From Hoskinsella mucinilytica (GTDB lineage: Bacteria; Bacillota_I; Bacilli_A; Erysipelotrichales; Erysipelotrichaceae), in assembly GCF_045223415.1 (NCBI RefSeq), contig NZ_JBEQZJ010000003.1, positions 51,895-115,894 of the forward strand: DNA of 64,000 nt. Direction: 5' to 3'. The notes below the pieces were generated by a model. The model saw only the letters and a program-made list of their open reading frames with translations, was not told the origin of the DNA and searched no databases. Shown in pieces: positions 1 to 7,715 of this stretch; positions within the stretch are counted from its first letter, which is position 1, and each line of letters begins with the position of its first letter. The position numbers and the translations under genes were made by a program.

Positions 1-32
1 TGTCATGTGTTCTGGCACCAAAGAAGAAATAA
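1..32 (+). CDS. infC: Translation initiation factor IF-3, 3' end only
   Basis: Only the last nine codons and the TAA stop lie in the window. In frame 3 they read SCVLAPKKK, which matches the usual IF-3 C-terminus (…LAPKKx). The next two genes are rpmI and rplT, the standard infC-rpmI-rplT order, which supports the call. IF-3 keeps the 30S subunit dissociated and checks start-codon pairing. The L20-type leader that usually controls this operon would lie upstream, outside the window. Confidence 0.8.
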   Translation, partial: SCVLAPKKK

Positions 33-56
33 ATTAAATTAGAGGAGGTACTACTT

Positions 57-251
57 ATGCCAAAGATGAAATCACATAGAGGACTAGCAAAACGTGTAAA
101 AACAACTGGTTCTGGAAAATTAAAGAGAAGTCATGCTTATACTTCACACCGTTTCCATGGTAAAACACAGAAACAAAAACGTCATTTAAGAAAATCAGGA
201 ACTGTTAACAATACGGATTACAAACGTATCAAACAGATGCTTGTGAAATAA
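57..251 (+). CDS. rpmI: 50S ribosomal protein L35
   Basis: This 64-residue, very basic protein begins MPKMKSHRGLAKRVKTTGSG, the typical L35 N-terminus, and has the normal family length. L35 is a small protein of the large ribosomal subunit. An AGAGGAGG ribosome binding site sits 8-9 bases before the ATG. It lies 25 bases after infC and 14 bases before rplT, so the three are one operon. Confidence 0.97.
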   Translation: MPKMKSHRGLAKRVKTTGSGKLKRSHAYTSHRFHGKTQKQKRHLRKSGTVNNTDYKRIKQMLVK

Positions 252-265
252 GGAGGAAGTAAAAT

Positions 266-634
266 ATGGCTAGAGTAAAAGGTGGATACACAACACGTCA
301 AAGAAGAAAAAAAATCATCAAATTAGCAAAGGGTTATTACGGAGCTAAACATATTCTATATAAGACTGCTCATGAGCAGGTAATGCATTCATTTAAATAT
401 GCATACAATGACCGTAAAGATTTAAAACGTAACATGCGTAAATTATGGATTGCTCGTATCAATGCTGCAGCAAGAATGAATGAGATTTCTTATTCTAAAT
501 TAATGCACGGATTGAAACTTGCAAATGTTACGATCAACCGTAAAATGTTATCAGAAATTGCAATTCACGATCCTAAGGGCTTCACAAAAATCGTTGAAAC
601 AGCGAAAGCTGCTTTAGAAAAACAAGCTGCTTAA
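266..634 (+). CDS. rplT: 50S ribosomal protein L20
   Basis: The protein is 122 residues, near the usual 117-120, and starts MARVKGG with the family's basic N-terminal extension (RQRRKKIIKLAKGYYGAK). L20 binds 23S rRNA early in 50S assembly. In Firmicutes it also represses the infC-rpmI-rplT operon by binding the leader mRNA. A clear AGGAGG site precedes the start. No terminator separates it from the MarR gene that starts 14 bases later. Confidence 0.97.
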   Translation: MARVKGGYTTRQRRKKIIKLAKGYYGAKHILYKTAHEQVMHSFKYAYNDRKDLKRNMRKLWIARINAAARMNEISYSKLMHGLKLANVTINRKMLSEIAIHDPKGFTKIVETAKAALEKQAA

Positions 635-648
635 TTTGAGGAGCATAT

Positions 649-1086
649 ATGGATGACACACGTCATACTTTAAATGAACTTCTAGTAGATTTATTTAACT
701 ACATCCTTCTGATTGAGGAGAAAAATCTTCAAGATCAGGGGGTCAATCTTTCCATGACTGAGGTACATATTCTAGAGGCAATACAGAAAAGTGAGTCCAA
801 TATGATGTCCGCTATTGCGAAACGTTTGATGGTCACACAAGGTACTTTGACCGTTTCCACAAGTAAACTTGTGAAAAAGGGATATGTAGAGCGAGTCAAG
901 GATGAGAAGGACAAACGTATCGTGCGTCTGACATTGACAGAAAAAGCGGAGTCAATCATCCATATCCATGATCAGTTTCATGAGGAAATGATTGAAAAAT
1001 TACTAAATGAACTAGAATTGGATAAAGAAGAAGAATTGATTCGTTCCTTAAAAAATCTGATGAAATTCTTTAAAGAGAGATATTAA
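649..1086 (+). CDS. MarR-family transcriptional regulator
   Basis: This 145-residue protein has the MarR winged-helix layout: helical N-terminus, HTH around residues 45-80 (SAIAKRLMVTQGTLTVSTSKLVKKGYVER), and the wing motif DEKDKRIVRLTLT. MarR proteins are dimeric repressors that often sense small molecules. The ATG has a GAGGAG site and follows rplT by 14 bases with no terminator, and a strong terminator follows the stop. It therefore appears to be co-transcribed with the ribosomal protein genes. The target is unknown; the fatty-acid regulator FabT is one MarR subtype that could be considered, but nothing nearby supports it. Confidence 0.85.
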   Translation: MDDTRHTLNELLVDLFNYILLIEEKNLQDQGVNLSMTEVHILEAIQKSESNMMSAIAKRLMVTQGTLTVSTSKLVKKGYVERVKDEKDKRIVRLTLTEKAESIIHIHDQFHEEMIEKLLNELELDKEEELIRSLKNLMKFFKERY

Positions 1087-1112
1087 GTCTGTTGAAAATA
1101 CAGACTTTTTTT
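1086..1112 (+). terminator. Intrinsic terminator of the infC-rpmI-rplT-marR operon
   Basis: A 7-bp stem (AGTCTGT / ACAGACT) with a 7-base loop is followed by a run of T. The stem begins at the last base of the MarR stop codon. Confidence 0.85.
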
Positions 1113-1168
1113 ATATAAGAGAGAACTTTTTCTCTTTGAAAAGCATTATCTTAGTGAGGAGGACAGGT

Positions 1169-1681
1169 ATGAAAGAAAACAAATTGATACGTGAAATCCA
1201 AAATGGAAATGAGCAGGCAATCGATGATTTGATATCGCAACTGTATCCTCAAATTTATTCTTATGTCTATGTACGAATGAAAGGAAGAGATTGTAGCAAA
1301 GATATCACACAAGAAGTATTTTTGAATTTCATAAAAAATATCGACCATTTTGAATTTAGAGGCAAGACCAAACAATACTTATTAAGAATCGCCGTTAACT
1401 GTTGTAATGGTTGGTATCGAAATCATCTGGAAACGTATCATTTAGAAGATACAGAAACCATTGCAGCAAAAGAAGAGAACATACAACAAGGAAATTTGCG
1501 AGCCTTGTTGCAAAAGCTTCCTGCTGAACAAGAAGAGGCCTTAGTGTTAAGATACTATGAAGAATTGAAAATAAAAGAAATTGCAATGGTTTTGGATCTA
1601 TCAGAGAATACCGTGAAAACAAGGCTTCGATTAGGATTAAGCAAGTTAAAACAAATGATAAGGAAGGAAGACTGGTTATGA
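1169..1681 (+). CDS. ECF-type RNA polymerase sigma factor
   Basis: The 170-residue protein has sigma region 2 at about residues 15-85 (…DITQEVFLNFIKNIDHF… then YLLRIAVNCC) and region 4 at about 110-165 (LPAEQEEALVLRYYEELKIKEIA, then SENTVKTRLRLGLSKLK). It lacks regions 1 and 3, as expected for group IV sigma factors. I chose the ATG at 1169 because GAGGAGG lies just upstream; an in-frame upstream start at 1136 has no such site. Its stop overlaps the start of the next gene (TTATGA). It heads a four-gene unit with a membrane protein and an ABC exporter, so it probably controls that unit. Confidence 0.9.
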   Translation: MKENKLIREIQNGNEQAIDDLISQLYPQIYSYVYVRMKGRDCSKDITQEVFLNFIKNIDHFEFRGKTKQYLLRIAVNCCNGWYRNHLETYHLEDTETIAAKEENIQQGNLRALLQKLPAEQEEALVLRYYEELKIKEIAMVLDLSENTVKTRLRLGLSKLKQMIRKEDWL

Positions 1682-2427
1682 AAATTGATTGGAATGAGCT
1701 GGAAATTGATAATGAAGAAGCAAGATCAAAGACGATACAACAATGTAAAGCTCAATATCAAAAGCAAGTTAAACGACAAGAGCATCATCCAATTCGCTTG
1801 TTTCAAAGATACTTGGATGTAGAGGGTCTTCGCATATGGAAAGGATATGCTGTATTTTTATTGGTTTTTATCATCTTGTTACAAGCTTCCTCAGTGGATA
1901 GAGCCCTTTTGTTTACCATTTATTTTGGCACAATGGGAGGATATTTCATTTATCAAGTAATGAAATATCGTGAAACCGGATTTCAGGAATTGCTTTATAC
2001 CATGCCTATGAATGGAGCAAAACTATTTCTATATCAGATGTTTAGTTTCTTGATGTTGTTTTTCATGACCTTTGGACTGTATATCACAATTGGCGAAGGA
2101 TTAAGAGAACAAACGATGTTTGAAATTTTTTGTGAAATGTTTTTTCCACTTTGTATGAGCCAAGCGATACTTTTATTGATATTGTCAAAAATTCGTAGCT
2201 ACCAAGAGGCATTATCTATTTATACCGTTGTATTTATTATGATCACTTATCTTACAAACGATGCCCCGATCCCTCAGTATCACTTTAGTAAGCAATTTCA
2301 GATTATTTTGGAACATAGTCTAGGGAGATTTCTATTTGTTTTGTTAAGTTTGTTGTTATTGATTGTTGCATGTTATATGTATTATCGACAACTTGGAAAG
2401 GAGCAATTTTATGAAATTAAGTGTTGA
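1678..2427 (+). CDS. Six-TM membrane protein, possible ABC permease or anti-sigma partner
   Basis: The protein has 249 residues. About 58 hydrophilic residues are followed by roughly six hydrophobic segments (for example KGYAVFLLVFIILLQ and RFLFVLLSLLLLIVACYMYY). The start overlaps the sigma stop by four bases, so translation is probably coupled. In many ECF loci this position holds the anti-sigma factor, and the cytosolic N-terminal part could bind the sigma factor. I see no recognised zinc anti-sigma motif. The TM part resembles ABC-2 type permeases, and an ABC ATPase follows directly. It may be a permease subunit, a membrane anti-sigma factor, or both. Confidence 0.6.
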   Translation: MKIDWNELEIDNEEARSKTIQQCKAQYQKQVKRQEHHPIRLFQRYLDVEGLRIWKGYAVFLLVFIILLQASSVDRALLFTIYFGTMGGYFIYQVMKYRETGFQELLYTMPMNGAKLFLYQMFSFLMLFFMTFGLYITIGEGLREQTMFEIFCEMFFPLCMSQAILLLILSKIRSYQEALSIYTVVFIMITYLTNDAPIPQYHFSKQFQIILEHSLGRFLFVLLSLLLLIVACYMYYRQLGKEQFYEIKC

Positions 2428-3301
2428 GCATTTATCAAAAAGTTTTAAAACGAAAAAGGCAGTGAATGATGTAAGTTTTACTTTAGAAGAAGGAATTCAT
2501 GCTTTATTAGGCGCAAATGGCAGTGGAAAAACAACGTTAATGCGTATGATCTGCGGAATATTAAAAGCCGATGATGGTGTGGTAAAGATGGATGATATTC
2601 AGATTTTAGGCAATTATCAGGAATATACCAGAGTCTTGGGCTATTTACCGCAAAATGCCGGTTTTTATATGGATTTTAAAGTAGAAGCTTTTTTAACCTA
2701 TATCGGTGTTTTAAAATGTATGGATAAGTCATTTTGTGAGAAAAAAATCGAAGAGCTTTTGACTAGATTGAATTTGCATGATGTACGAAAGAAGAAATTG
2801 CGCCATTTATCAGGTGGTATGCTACAAAGGGTTGGCATAGCGCAAGCCTTATTGAATCATCCAAAGGTGTTGATCTTAGATGAGCCAAGTAGTGGGCTTG
2901 ATCCAAAAGAGCGAATCGCACTACGTCAGTTGTTATCTCATGTTGGGAAAGATACCATTGTCATTCTATCTACGCATATTGTCAGTGATGTGGAAACTAT
3001 AGCGGATGATGTGATGATCATGAAAGAAGGGAAGATTCTTTTCAAAAAAACATTAGCTGATACATTACAGGATATTCAAGGAAGCGTATATGAGTTACGA
3101 GGAAGTGAACAAGAGTTGGTGGCAATAGAACAAGAATTATGTGTGGTAAATAGAAAAAAAGAAGGAGATACTGTCATTCTTCGAGTATTATCTTCAAACA
3201 AGCCTAGAGAAGATGCGATAGTAAGAGAACCAACCTTAGATGATGTCTATTTGTCTTATTTTCAGGAGGAACGAAATTATGTGGAAACTGATTTGTTATG
3301 A
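2411..3301 (+). CDS. ABC transporter ATP-binding protein
   Basis: The 296-residue ATPase shows Walker A (GANGSGKTTL), the signature LSGGM, Walker B (VLILDEPSSGLDP) and the switch His (STHIVSD). About 70 extra C-terminal residues are typical of drug or lantibiotic export ATPases (BcrA-like). ATG 2411 is preceded by AAAGGAGC and overlaps the previous gene by 17 bases. It should pair with the membrane proteins on either side to form an exporter. The substrate is unknown. Confidence 0.88.
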   Translation: MKLSVEHLSKSFKTKKAVNDVSFTLEEGIHALLGANGSGKTTLMRMICGILKADDGVVKMDDIQILGNYQEYTRVLGYLPQNAGFYMDFKVEAFLTYIGVLKCMDKSFCEKKIEELLTRLNLHDVRKKKLRHLSGGMLQRVGIAQALLNHPKVLILDEPSSGLDPKERIALRQLLSHVGKDTIVILSTHIVSDVETIADDVMIMKEGKILFKKTLADTLQDIQGSVYELRGSEQELVAIEQELCVVNRKKEGDTVILRVLSSNKPREDAIVREPTLDDVYLSYFQEERNYVETDLL

Positions 3302-4613
3302 AGCGAAAAAACTAACCTCGTCTATTTCGGGGAAGATCATTCTACTATTGTTTTTAGGCATATGTTTATGGCAATTCCAACAAGATTTGCATACGCCGAG
3401 TTTGTTATCGCAATCTAATATAAAAGATGTGATCGCACAACAGAAAAAGCTAGAAGGATCCTATGAAACATTAGCAAAACATTCTACTATGCCGGATTTA
3501 GAATATGATCATCGTCATTTGAATGTTCATCGACCTCTTGATGAGGAAAGTACTTCAGATATGAATGGATTCAATTGGAAAAAGATTTATCGTGCATATG
3601 AAGATGGAACATTAAGTGAAGATGAAATAAAAGAGGCAATGAATGATTCATCTGAAGAAAAATATTCATTGGAAGACTTCACTATATATTATGCATATGA
3701 AGATGATGATCTTTGGTATTTGATCGATCATCTCATGCCAGAAAGTGAAAAAATGCTTCATCGAAAGGAGTATTTGTATACAGAGGAGAATAAGGATACT
3801 CAAGCGATGTGTGTGTTACAAGATTGTGATGCTATTCAAGATGATGTTTCAAGAAATGAGATCAATCGACGTTTTTTGTCCTTGCCAACAACGTACCATA
3901 GCAATGTTTTAGGGTCTATGTTAACCGATAACTTAAGTTACACAAATTTTTTGATGCTAATTGTTCTAGGCATTCTTTTCGCAAACATATTCAGTAAAGA
4001 AACGCAATCTAAGACGGATATTTATTTGGCTTCCTCTCCCAATGGTGGAGTAAAGGTGATTTGGGCTAAAATCATCTTATGTATATTACTTGGTGTTTTG
4101 ATTCCTGTATTAGCGAAAATAGGTGTATTGATACTTATATTGATGCGGTATGGTGGACTTGATTGGAATATGTTTTATTTTGAAAAGGAAGGATTGATCA
4201 GTTCTTATTTATATACTTTCAAAGAATTGATCCCGGCTAGCTTAATCAATTATTCTATTGGGACGCTATCACTTTGTATCAGTATATTATTTATTTCTCA
4301 AAAATCTAAAAATAGTTATCTAGCAGCTGTGTTCGCATTGATTTTTGTGATCCTACCTATTTATTATGAGATGTTTCGCATTGGCGGAAACTCCGTTGCT
4401 TCCTTTTTTCCGAGTAATCTGTTAATGAGATTCTCAGAAAATTTGAGTGCATACAGCTATTTTAATGGAAATCAAACGTTATTTTATTCCATATTCGGTA
4501 TAGTATTACCGAAAATCAGTATTTATTGGATCTTTTGGATCATTTTAGATACCGTGTTGATTGGTACTATGGTGTGGGAAGGAAAACGTCATCGTATCAC
4601 AACGCATGCTTAA
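3279..4613 (+). CDS. ABC-2 type permease with large extracytoplasmic domain
   Basis: The protein has 444 residues: one TM segment near residues 17-35 (IILLLFLGICLW), about 190 hydrophilic residues, then five or more TM segments in the C-terminal half. This is the layout of ABC-2 permeases with a large loop between TM1 and TM2. ATG 3279 has a CAGGAGG site and overlaps the ATPase gene by 23 bases. It is probably the main permease for the upstream ATPase. The stop is followed by the promoter of the next operon. Confidence 0.75.
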   Translation: MWKLICYEAKKLTSSISGKIILLLFLGICLWQFQQDLHTPSLLSQSNIKDVIAQQKKLEGSYETLAKHSTMPDLEYDHRHLNVHRPLDEESTSDMNGFNWKKIYRAYEDGTLSEDEIKEAMNDSSEEKYSLEDFTIYYAYEDDDLWYLIDHLMPESEKMLHRKEYLYTEENKDTQAMCVLQDCDAIQDDVSRNEINRRFLSLPTTYHSNVLGSMLTDNLSYTNFLMLIVLGILFANIFSKETQSKTDIYLASSPNGGVKVIWAKIILCILLGVLIPVLAKIGVLILILMRYGGLDWNMFYFEKEGLISSYLYTFKELIPASLINYSIGTLSLCISILFISQKSKNSYLAAVFALIFVILPIYYEMFRIGGNSVASFFPSNLLMRFSENLSAYSYFNGNQTLFYSIFGIVLPKISIYWIFWIILDTVLIGTMVWEGKRHRITTHA

Positions 4614-4635
4614 ATACTTTTTATTCCTAATAAGG

Positions 4636-4664
4636 TTGACAAACCATTAAAGATGATGTACTAT
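4636..4664 (+). promoter_or_regulatory. Sigma-A promoter of the GntR/ABC operon
   Basis: TTGACA (4636-4641) and TACTAT (4659-4664) are separated by exactly 17 bases. It lies 57 bases before the first start codon of the operon and is overlapped by the inverted repeat at 4649-4700. Confidence 0.85.
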
Positions 4665-4700
4665 TGTACTAGATGATTAATACAATAGTACATCATCTTT
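4649..4700. promoter_or_regulatory. Perfect 20-bp inverted repeat, probable GntR operator
   Basis: The left arm 4649-4668 and right arm 4681-4700 are exact reverse complements with a 12-base spacer. The left arm covers the promoter's -10 box and the right arm covers the transcript start region. Only one GntR regulator (start 5699) is in this operon, so autoregulation through this site is likely (inference). The transcript could also form a strong hairpin just before the first ribosome binding site. Confidence 0.75.
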
Positions 4701-4720
4701 TGTTAAAGGGAGGAAACAAT

Positions 4721-5488
4721 ATGTTTTGGAATTTATGGAAGTATGAGATAAAGTGCTCTTATCGTAATTATCTCTTCACTTATGCAATTATGTTACTTGC
4801 GGCATTACTGTTTAATCAATCAAATACGGTTTTGATGGCATTGATCAGTATTTTATTTACAGTGATGGTATTTGTTACTGTCATTATGACATTCGTCATG
4901 GTAATACGAACTTATCAAAGTTCTATGTTTTCAAAGGCAGGGTATTTGACATTAACATTACCGGTGTCCAGTAAAAAGCTATTATTGGTTAAAATTTTGA
5001 ATTCATCTTTATGGTTTATTTTATCGTATTTAGTCATTATGTTGGCAGCAATGTTATTGGCATGGAGAACCGGTGAAATCGGTTTTGGCAATATCTTTGA
5101 GTTGTTAAGTAATGGATTGGCTCAAATGCCTTTAGAGGGATGGTTGACGTTATTGTCAACATTCATTGGTGTTATTGAGATGATTACATTGTTATATATG
5201 GTGATGAATTTAACTCATACCAATTATATTCGTCGTCATCGTGGTATCATTGCAGTGGTATTGTTCTTTGCTATCAATATTGTGATTTCATACATCAATG
5301 GAATCATCTTTCCAGATTCAGCATTGGATTTCGGGTTTGCAATTTCAATGGGTGTAGTGGATACGACAATGCCGGCAGTTACAAGTGATATGTCACTTTA
5401 TATCACTATGATAGAAGATGTACTTCTAAGCGTTGCATTCTTCTTTATTGCAAGTTATCTGATTGATCACAAACTTGAAATTGAATAA
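4721..5488 (+). CDS. ABC transporter permease, YtrC/ABC-2-like
   Basis: This 255-residue protein has about six TM segments and begins MFWNLWKYEIKCSYRNY, typical of ABC-2 permeases that start with a short cytosolic segment. ATG 4721 has a GGGAGG site; an in-frame ATG at 4673 lies inside the inverted repeat and has no ribosome binding site. It is the first gene of an operon with a small membrane protein, a GntR regulator, an ABC ATPase and a second small membrane protein. This matches the YtrA-type cell-envelope stress modules of Firmicutes. Confidence 0.75.
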   Translation: MFWNLWKYEIKCSYRNYLFTYAIMLLAALLFNQSNTVLMALISILFTVMVFVTVIMTFVMVIRTYQSSMFSKAGYLTLTLPVSSKKLLLVKILNSSLWFILSYLVIMLAAMLLAWRTGEIGFGNIFELLSNGLAQMPLEGWLTLLSTFIGVIEMITLLYMVMNLTHTNYIRRHRGIIAVVLFFAINIVISYINGIIFPDSALDFGFAISMGVVDTTMPAVTSDMSLYITMIEDVLLSVAFFFIASYLIDHKLEIE

Positions 5489-5686
5489 ATGAATGATATA
5501 AAAGAAAATGTACTGGCGATTCTTGTAATATTGTTGTTTACCTTTTGGTATATTTTTACAGGATATTTGTTAGTAGATTATCTTAAAGTAAGCTTTGTTG
5601 TCATCGCAATAGGCTTAGCAGTACTGTGTGTGATTATCATTGCGGTATTGAAAACGATGCGACAAATGAAAAGAAGAGAATACTAA
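5489..5686 (+). CDS. Small two-TM membrane protein
   Basis: The 65-residue protein has two hydrophobic segments (VLAILVILLFTFWYIFTGYLL and a VVIAIGLAVLCVIIIAV stretch) and a basic C-terminus (MRQMKRREY). The ATG follows the previous stop directly, so it probably depends on translational coupling, as there is no clear ribosome binding site. It may be an accessory subunit of the exporter. I do not recognise a family. Confidence 0.6.
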   Translation: MNDIKENVLAILVILLFTFWYIFTGYLLVDYLKVSFVVIAIGLAVLCVIIIAVLKTMRQMKRREY

Positions 5687-5698
5687 GGAGTGATCAAT

Positions 5699-6067
5699 GT
5701 GAATTTTAATGACAATATACCAATCTATATACAAATTATGGATGAATGTAAACGACGTATGATCACAGGTGTATATGCACCAGGAAGCAAAGTTCCTCCG
5801 GTTCGTGAATTAGCAGTTGAATTTGGTGTGAATCCAAACACGGTACAACGAGCAATGAGTGATTTAGAACGAGAAGGACTGTTTATTAGTGAACGTACTA
5901 GTGGACGTTTCATATGCAAAGATACTGAACTGATTCATGCTTTGAAAAAAAGCGTTGTCAATGATAGAATACTTTCATTTCTAAATGAGATGAAACAATA
6001 TGGATGTGAAGAAGAGGAAATCATCCAGATGATAAGGGAGCGATACGATAATGGAAAAGCTGATTGA
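5699..6067 (+). CDS. GntR-family regulator, YtrA subfamily
   Basis: The N-terminal winged helix has the GntR signature (GVYAPGSKVPPVRELAVEFG, then NPNTVQRAMSDLEREGL) and is followed by only about 45 residues, as in the short YtrA subfamily. I prefer GTG 5699 because AAGGAG lies eight bases upstream; GTG 5690 would overlap that site. It overlaps the ABC ATPase gene by 17 bases. YtrA-type proteins repress ABC exporters linked to cell-wall antibiotic stress. The inverted repeat at 4649-4700 is the obvious candidate operator. Confidence 0.88.
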   Translation: MNFNDNIPIYIQIMDECKRRMITGVYAPGSKVPPVRELAVEFGVNPNTVQRAMSDLEREGLFISERTSGRFICKDTELIHALKKSVVNDRILSFLNEMKQYGCEEEEIIQMIRERYDNGKAD

Positions 6068-6749
6068 GATATGTGGATTAAATAAATCTTATGGAAAAAA
6101 AGAAGTATTAAAAAATGTTGAAATGATGGCAGAACGTGGTCAGATCATTGGCTTATTGGGACCAAACGGAAGTGGTAAGACCACCATGCTGAAAATCATG
6201 ACTGGTATGTTGAAGGATTATCAAGGTGTTGTAAAAATTGATGGGAAAAACATTGGTCCAGAAACAAAAGAAATTGTTTCTTATTTACCGGATGAGCCTT
6301 ATTTCTCAGACTGGATGAAGGTGAAAGATGTATTAAGCATTTTCGAAGATATGTATCATGACTTTGATAAAGCAAAGTGTCAAAGAATTATGGATAAGTT
6401 TAAAATTGATGCATCAATGAGAATCAAAAGTATGTCAAAGGGTACCAAAGAGAAGTTTCAGCTTGCACTTGTAATGAGTAGAAAAGCAAAAATCATCATT
6501 ATGGATGAGCCGATCGGTGGCGTGGATCCAGCAGCTAGAGAAGTGATATTAGACACTATTTTAGAGAATTATGATGAGAATCAGACAATTTTGATTGCCA
6601 CACATTTGATTGCTGATATTGAACGAGTTTTCAGTAACGTTGTCTTTATCAAAGAAGGCAAGATCGTGTTAGATAAAGATGTTGAAACACTTCGTCAAGA
6701 AACGGGTAAATCCGTTGATGAGTTATTCCGGGAAGAGTTCCGTTATTAA
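6051..6749 (+). CDS. ABC transporter ATP-binding protein
   Basis: The 232-residue ATPase has Walker A (GPNGSGKTTML), a signature that departs from LSGGQ (MSKGTKEKF), Walker B (IIMDEPIGGVDP) and switch His (ATHLIAD). The SKGxxxK signature variant is typical of YtrB/EcsA-like export ATPases. It overlaps the GntR gene by 17 bases and should work with the permease at 4721-5488. Confidence 0.88.
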   Translation: MEKLIEICGLNKSYGKKEVLKNVEMMAERGQIIGLLGPNGSGKTTMLKIMTGMLKDYQGVVKIDGKNIGPETKEIVSYLPDEPYFSDWMKVKDVLSIFEDMYHDFDKAKCQRIMDKFKIDASMRIKSMSKGTKEKFQLALVMSRKAKIIIMDEPIGGVDPAAREVILDTILENYDENQTILIATHLIADIERVFSNVVFIKEGKIVLDKDVETLRQETGKSVDELFREEFRY

Positions 6750-6767
6750 TCAAAAGGGCATCCTATT

Positions 6768-6929
6768 ATGCAAAACAATAAAGAGGTTTTCAAAAAAAGG
6801 ATCAGTTTAGCAAGTCTTGCAATCATCTTTGGAGTTGTAGCTTATATGCAGTTTCATCATCTTTTGTTTTTAATGCTTGGCGTAGTAGTTGCTGCATTGA
6901 TCATTAAAGTGAAAGATTTACCATTGTAA
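6768..6929 (+). CDS. Small membrane protein (53 aa)
   Basis: A short ORF follows the ATPase by 18 bases with an AAAGGG site. It encodes 53 residues: a basic N-terminus (KEVFKKR), one long or two short hydrophobic segments (SLASLAIIFGVVAYM and LLFLMLGVVVAALII) and the ending KVKDLPL. It lies before the operon terminator, so it is probably the last gene of the YtrA-like operon. Function unknown. Confidence 0.6.
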   Translation: MQNNKEVFKKRISLASLAIIFGVVAYMQFHHLLFLMLGVVVAALIIKVKDLPL

Positions 6930-6944
6930 TTACAATATCAATAT

Positions 6945-6998
6945 AAAAAGGTTTATTTGTCAGAAAGAAGATTCTGATCAGAATAAACCTTTTTTTTG
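6945..6998. terminator. Bidirectional terminator
   Basis: A 13-bp stem (6945-6957 with 6982-6994) encloses a second small hairpin (TCAGAA/TTCTGA). T runs occur on both strands, so it can end both the GntR operon and the converging gene at 7022-7579. Confidence 0.85.
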
Positions 6999-7021
6999 TA
7001 CATTTGAAATAAAAAAATTGC

Positions 7022-7579
7022 TTATTTATTCAGCATATAAAACAGATACATACTCATTCCAATGGTAAAGGAAGTTTCAAGCAAAGTTGATACACCGCCA
7101 TTAAGAAGATAGAGTAAAAGGTCAAATACGACAAGTATAAAGAATGGTGGAAAAGCTTTTTGAAATAACAATACATCTGTTTTTAAACAAGATGTGATGA
7201 TATGAAAGATAAGCAAGATAAAAAGGGAGGTGCCAAGCATGGCAGTTCTGGTATGCCATTTCGCAAGCTGTGGTAATTGTGTTGGAAGGTATGGAATCCA
7301 AACGGATAGAGCCATAAAAAAACAAGAACATAATAGAATAGGAATGCCGAAACGATACGTATATCGGCATTTTTTTATAAAGAAAAGTGTATAGATAAGA
7401 AAATAAAGAGCAGCGCTGGTTCCCCATAAGATAAGATAACTTTTATGTCCGAGAACATTTCCTAAATCACTTAGATTTTGAGAAAGTGGAAAAACGAAAA
7501 AAAATGTTCCTAAGTTGATCACGATGATCATTACCATAAAAAATGGCTGTATATTGTAAAAAAACGCTTTATTCTTCAT
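7022..7579 (-). CDS. Multi-TM membrane protein of unknown function
   Basis: The 185-residue protein has about six hydrophobic segments and little else. The layout loosely resembles DUF998/Frag1-type six-TM proteins, but I cannot assign a family. The start has an AAAGGAGC site. It converges on the GntR operon and diverges from the T7SS operon, so it is a single-gene unit. Confidence 0.6.
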   Translation of the reverse strand: MKNKAFFYNIQPFFMVMIIVINLGTFFFVFPLSQNLSDLGNVLGHKSYLILWGTSAALYFLIYTLFFIKKCRYTYRFGIPILLCSCFFMALSVWIPYLPTQLPQLAKWHTRTAMLGTSLFILLIFHIITSCLKTDVLLFQKAFPPFFILVVFDLLLYLLNGGVSTLLETSFTIGMSMYLFYMLNK

Positions 7580-7624
7580 GTTTTAGCTCCTTTGATACAT
7601 GGGAATATTATACCATTTTAATTA

Positions 7625-7640
7625 TGTGAAAATATGTGAA
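7625..7640 (+). promoter_or_regulatory. Direct repeat upstream of the T7SS promoter
   Basis: Two TGTGAA copies at 7625-7630 and 7635-7640 are one helical turn apart and about 22 bases before the -35 box. The same pair occurs at 31029-31044, and with 9-bp spacing at 46483-46497. This resembles OmpR-family (PhoP/WalR-like) sites. The regulator is unknown. Confidence 0.4.
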
Positions 7641-7661
7641 AACACGAAAAATTTAGGATTT

Positions 7662-7690
7662 TTGACATTTCATACGTATGTAAATATATA
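7662..7690 (+). promoter_or_regulatory. Sigma-A promoter of the T7SS operon
   Basis: TTGACA (7662-7667) and TATATA (7685-7690) are 17 bases apart. The spacer contains a perfect 10-bp palindrome, CATACGTATG (7671-7680), which could be an operator. Confidence 0.75.
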
Positions 7691-7715
7691 GGGGCATAAA
7701 AAAGAGGTGTTGAAA

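Noticed and set aside
1113..1136. AGAGA/TCTCT hairpin before the sigma gene as a regulatory RNA
   Set aside because: The stem is only about five A/G-rich pairs and lies next to a terminator; chance is sufficient.
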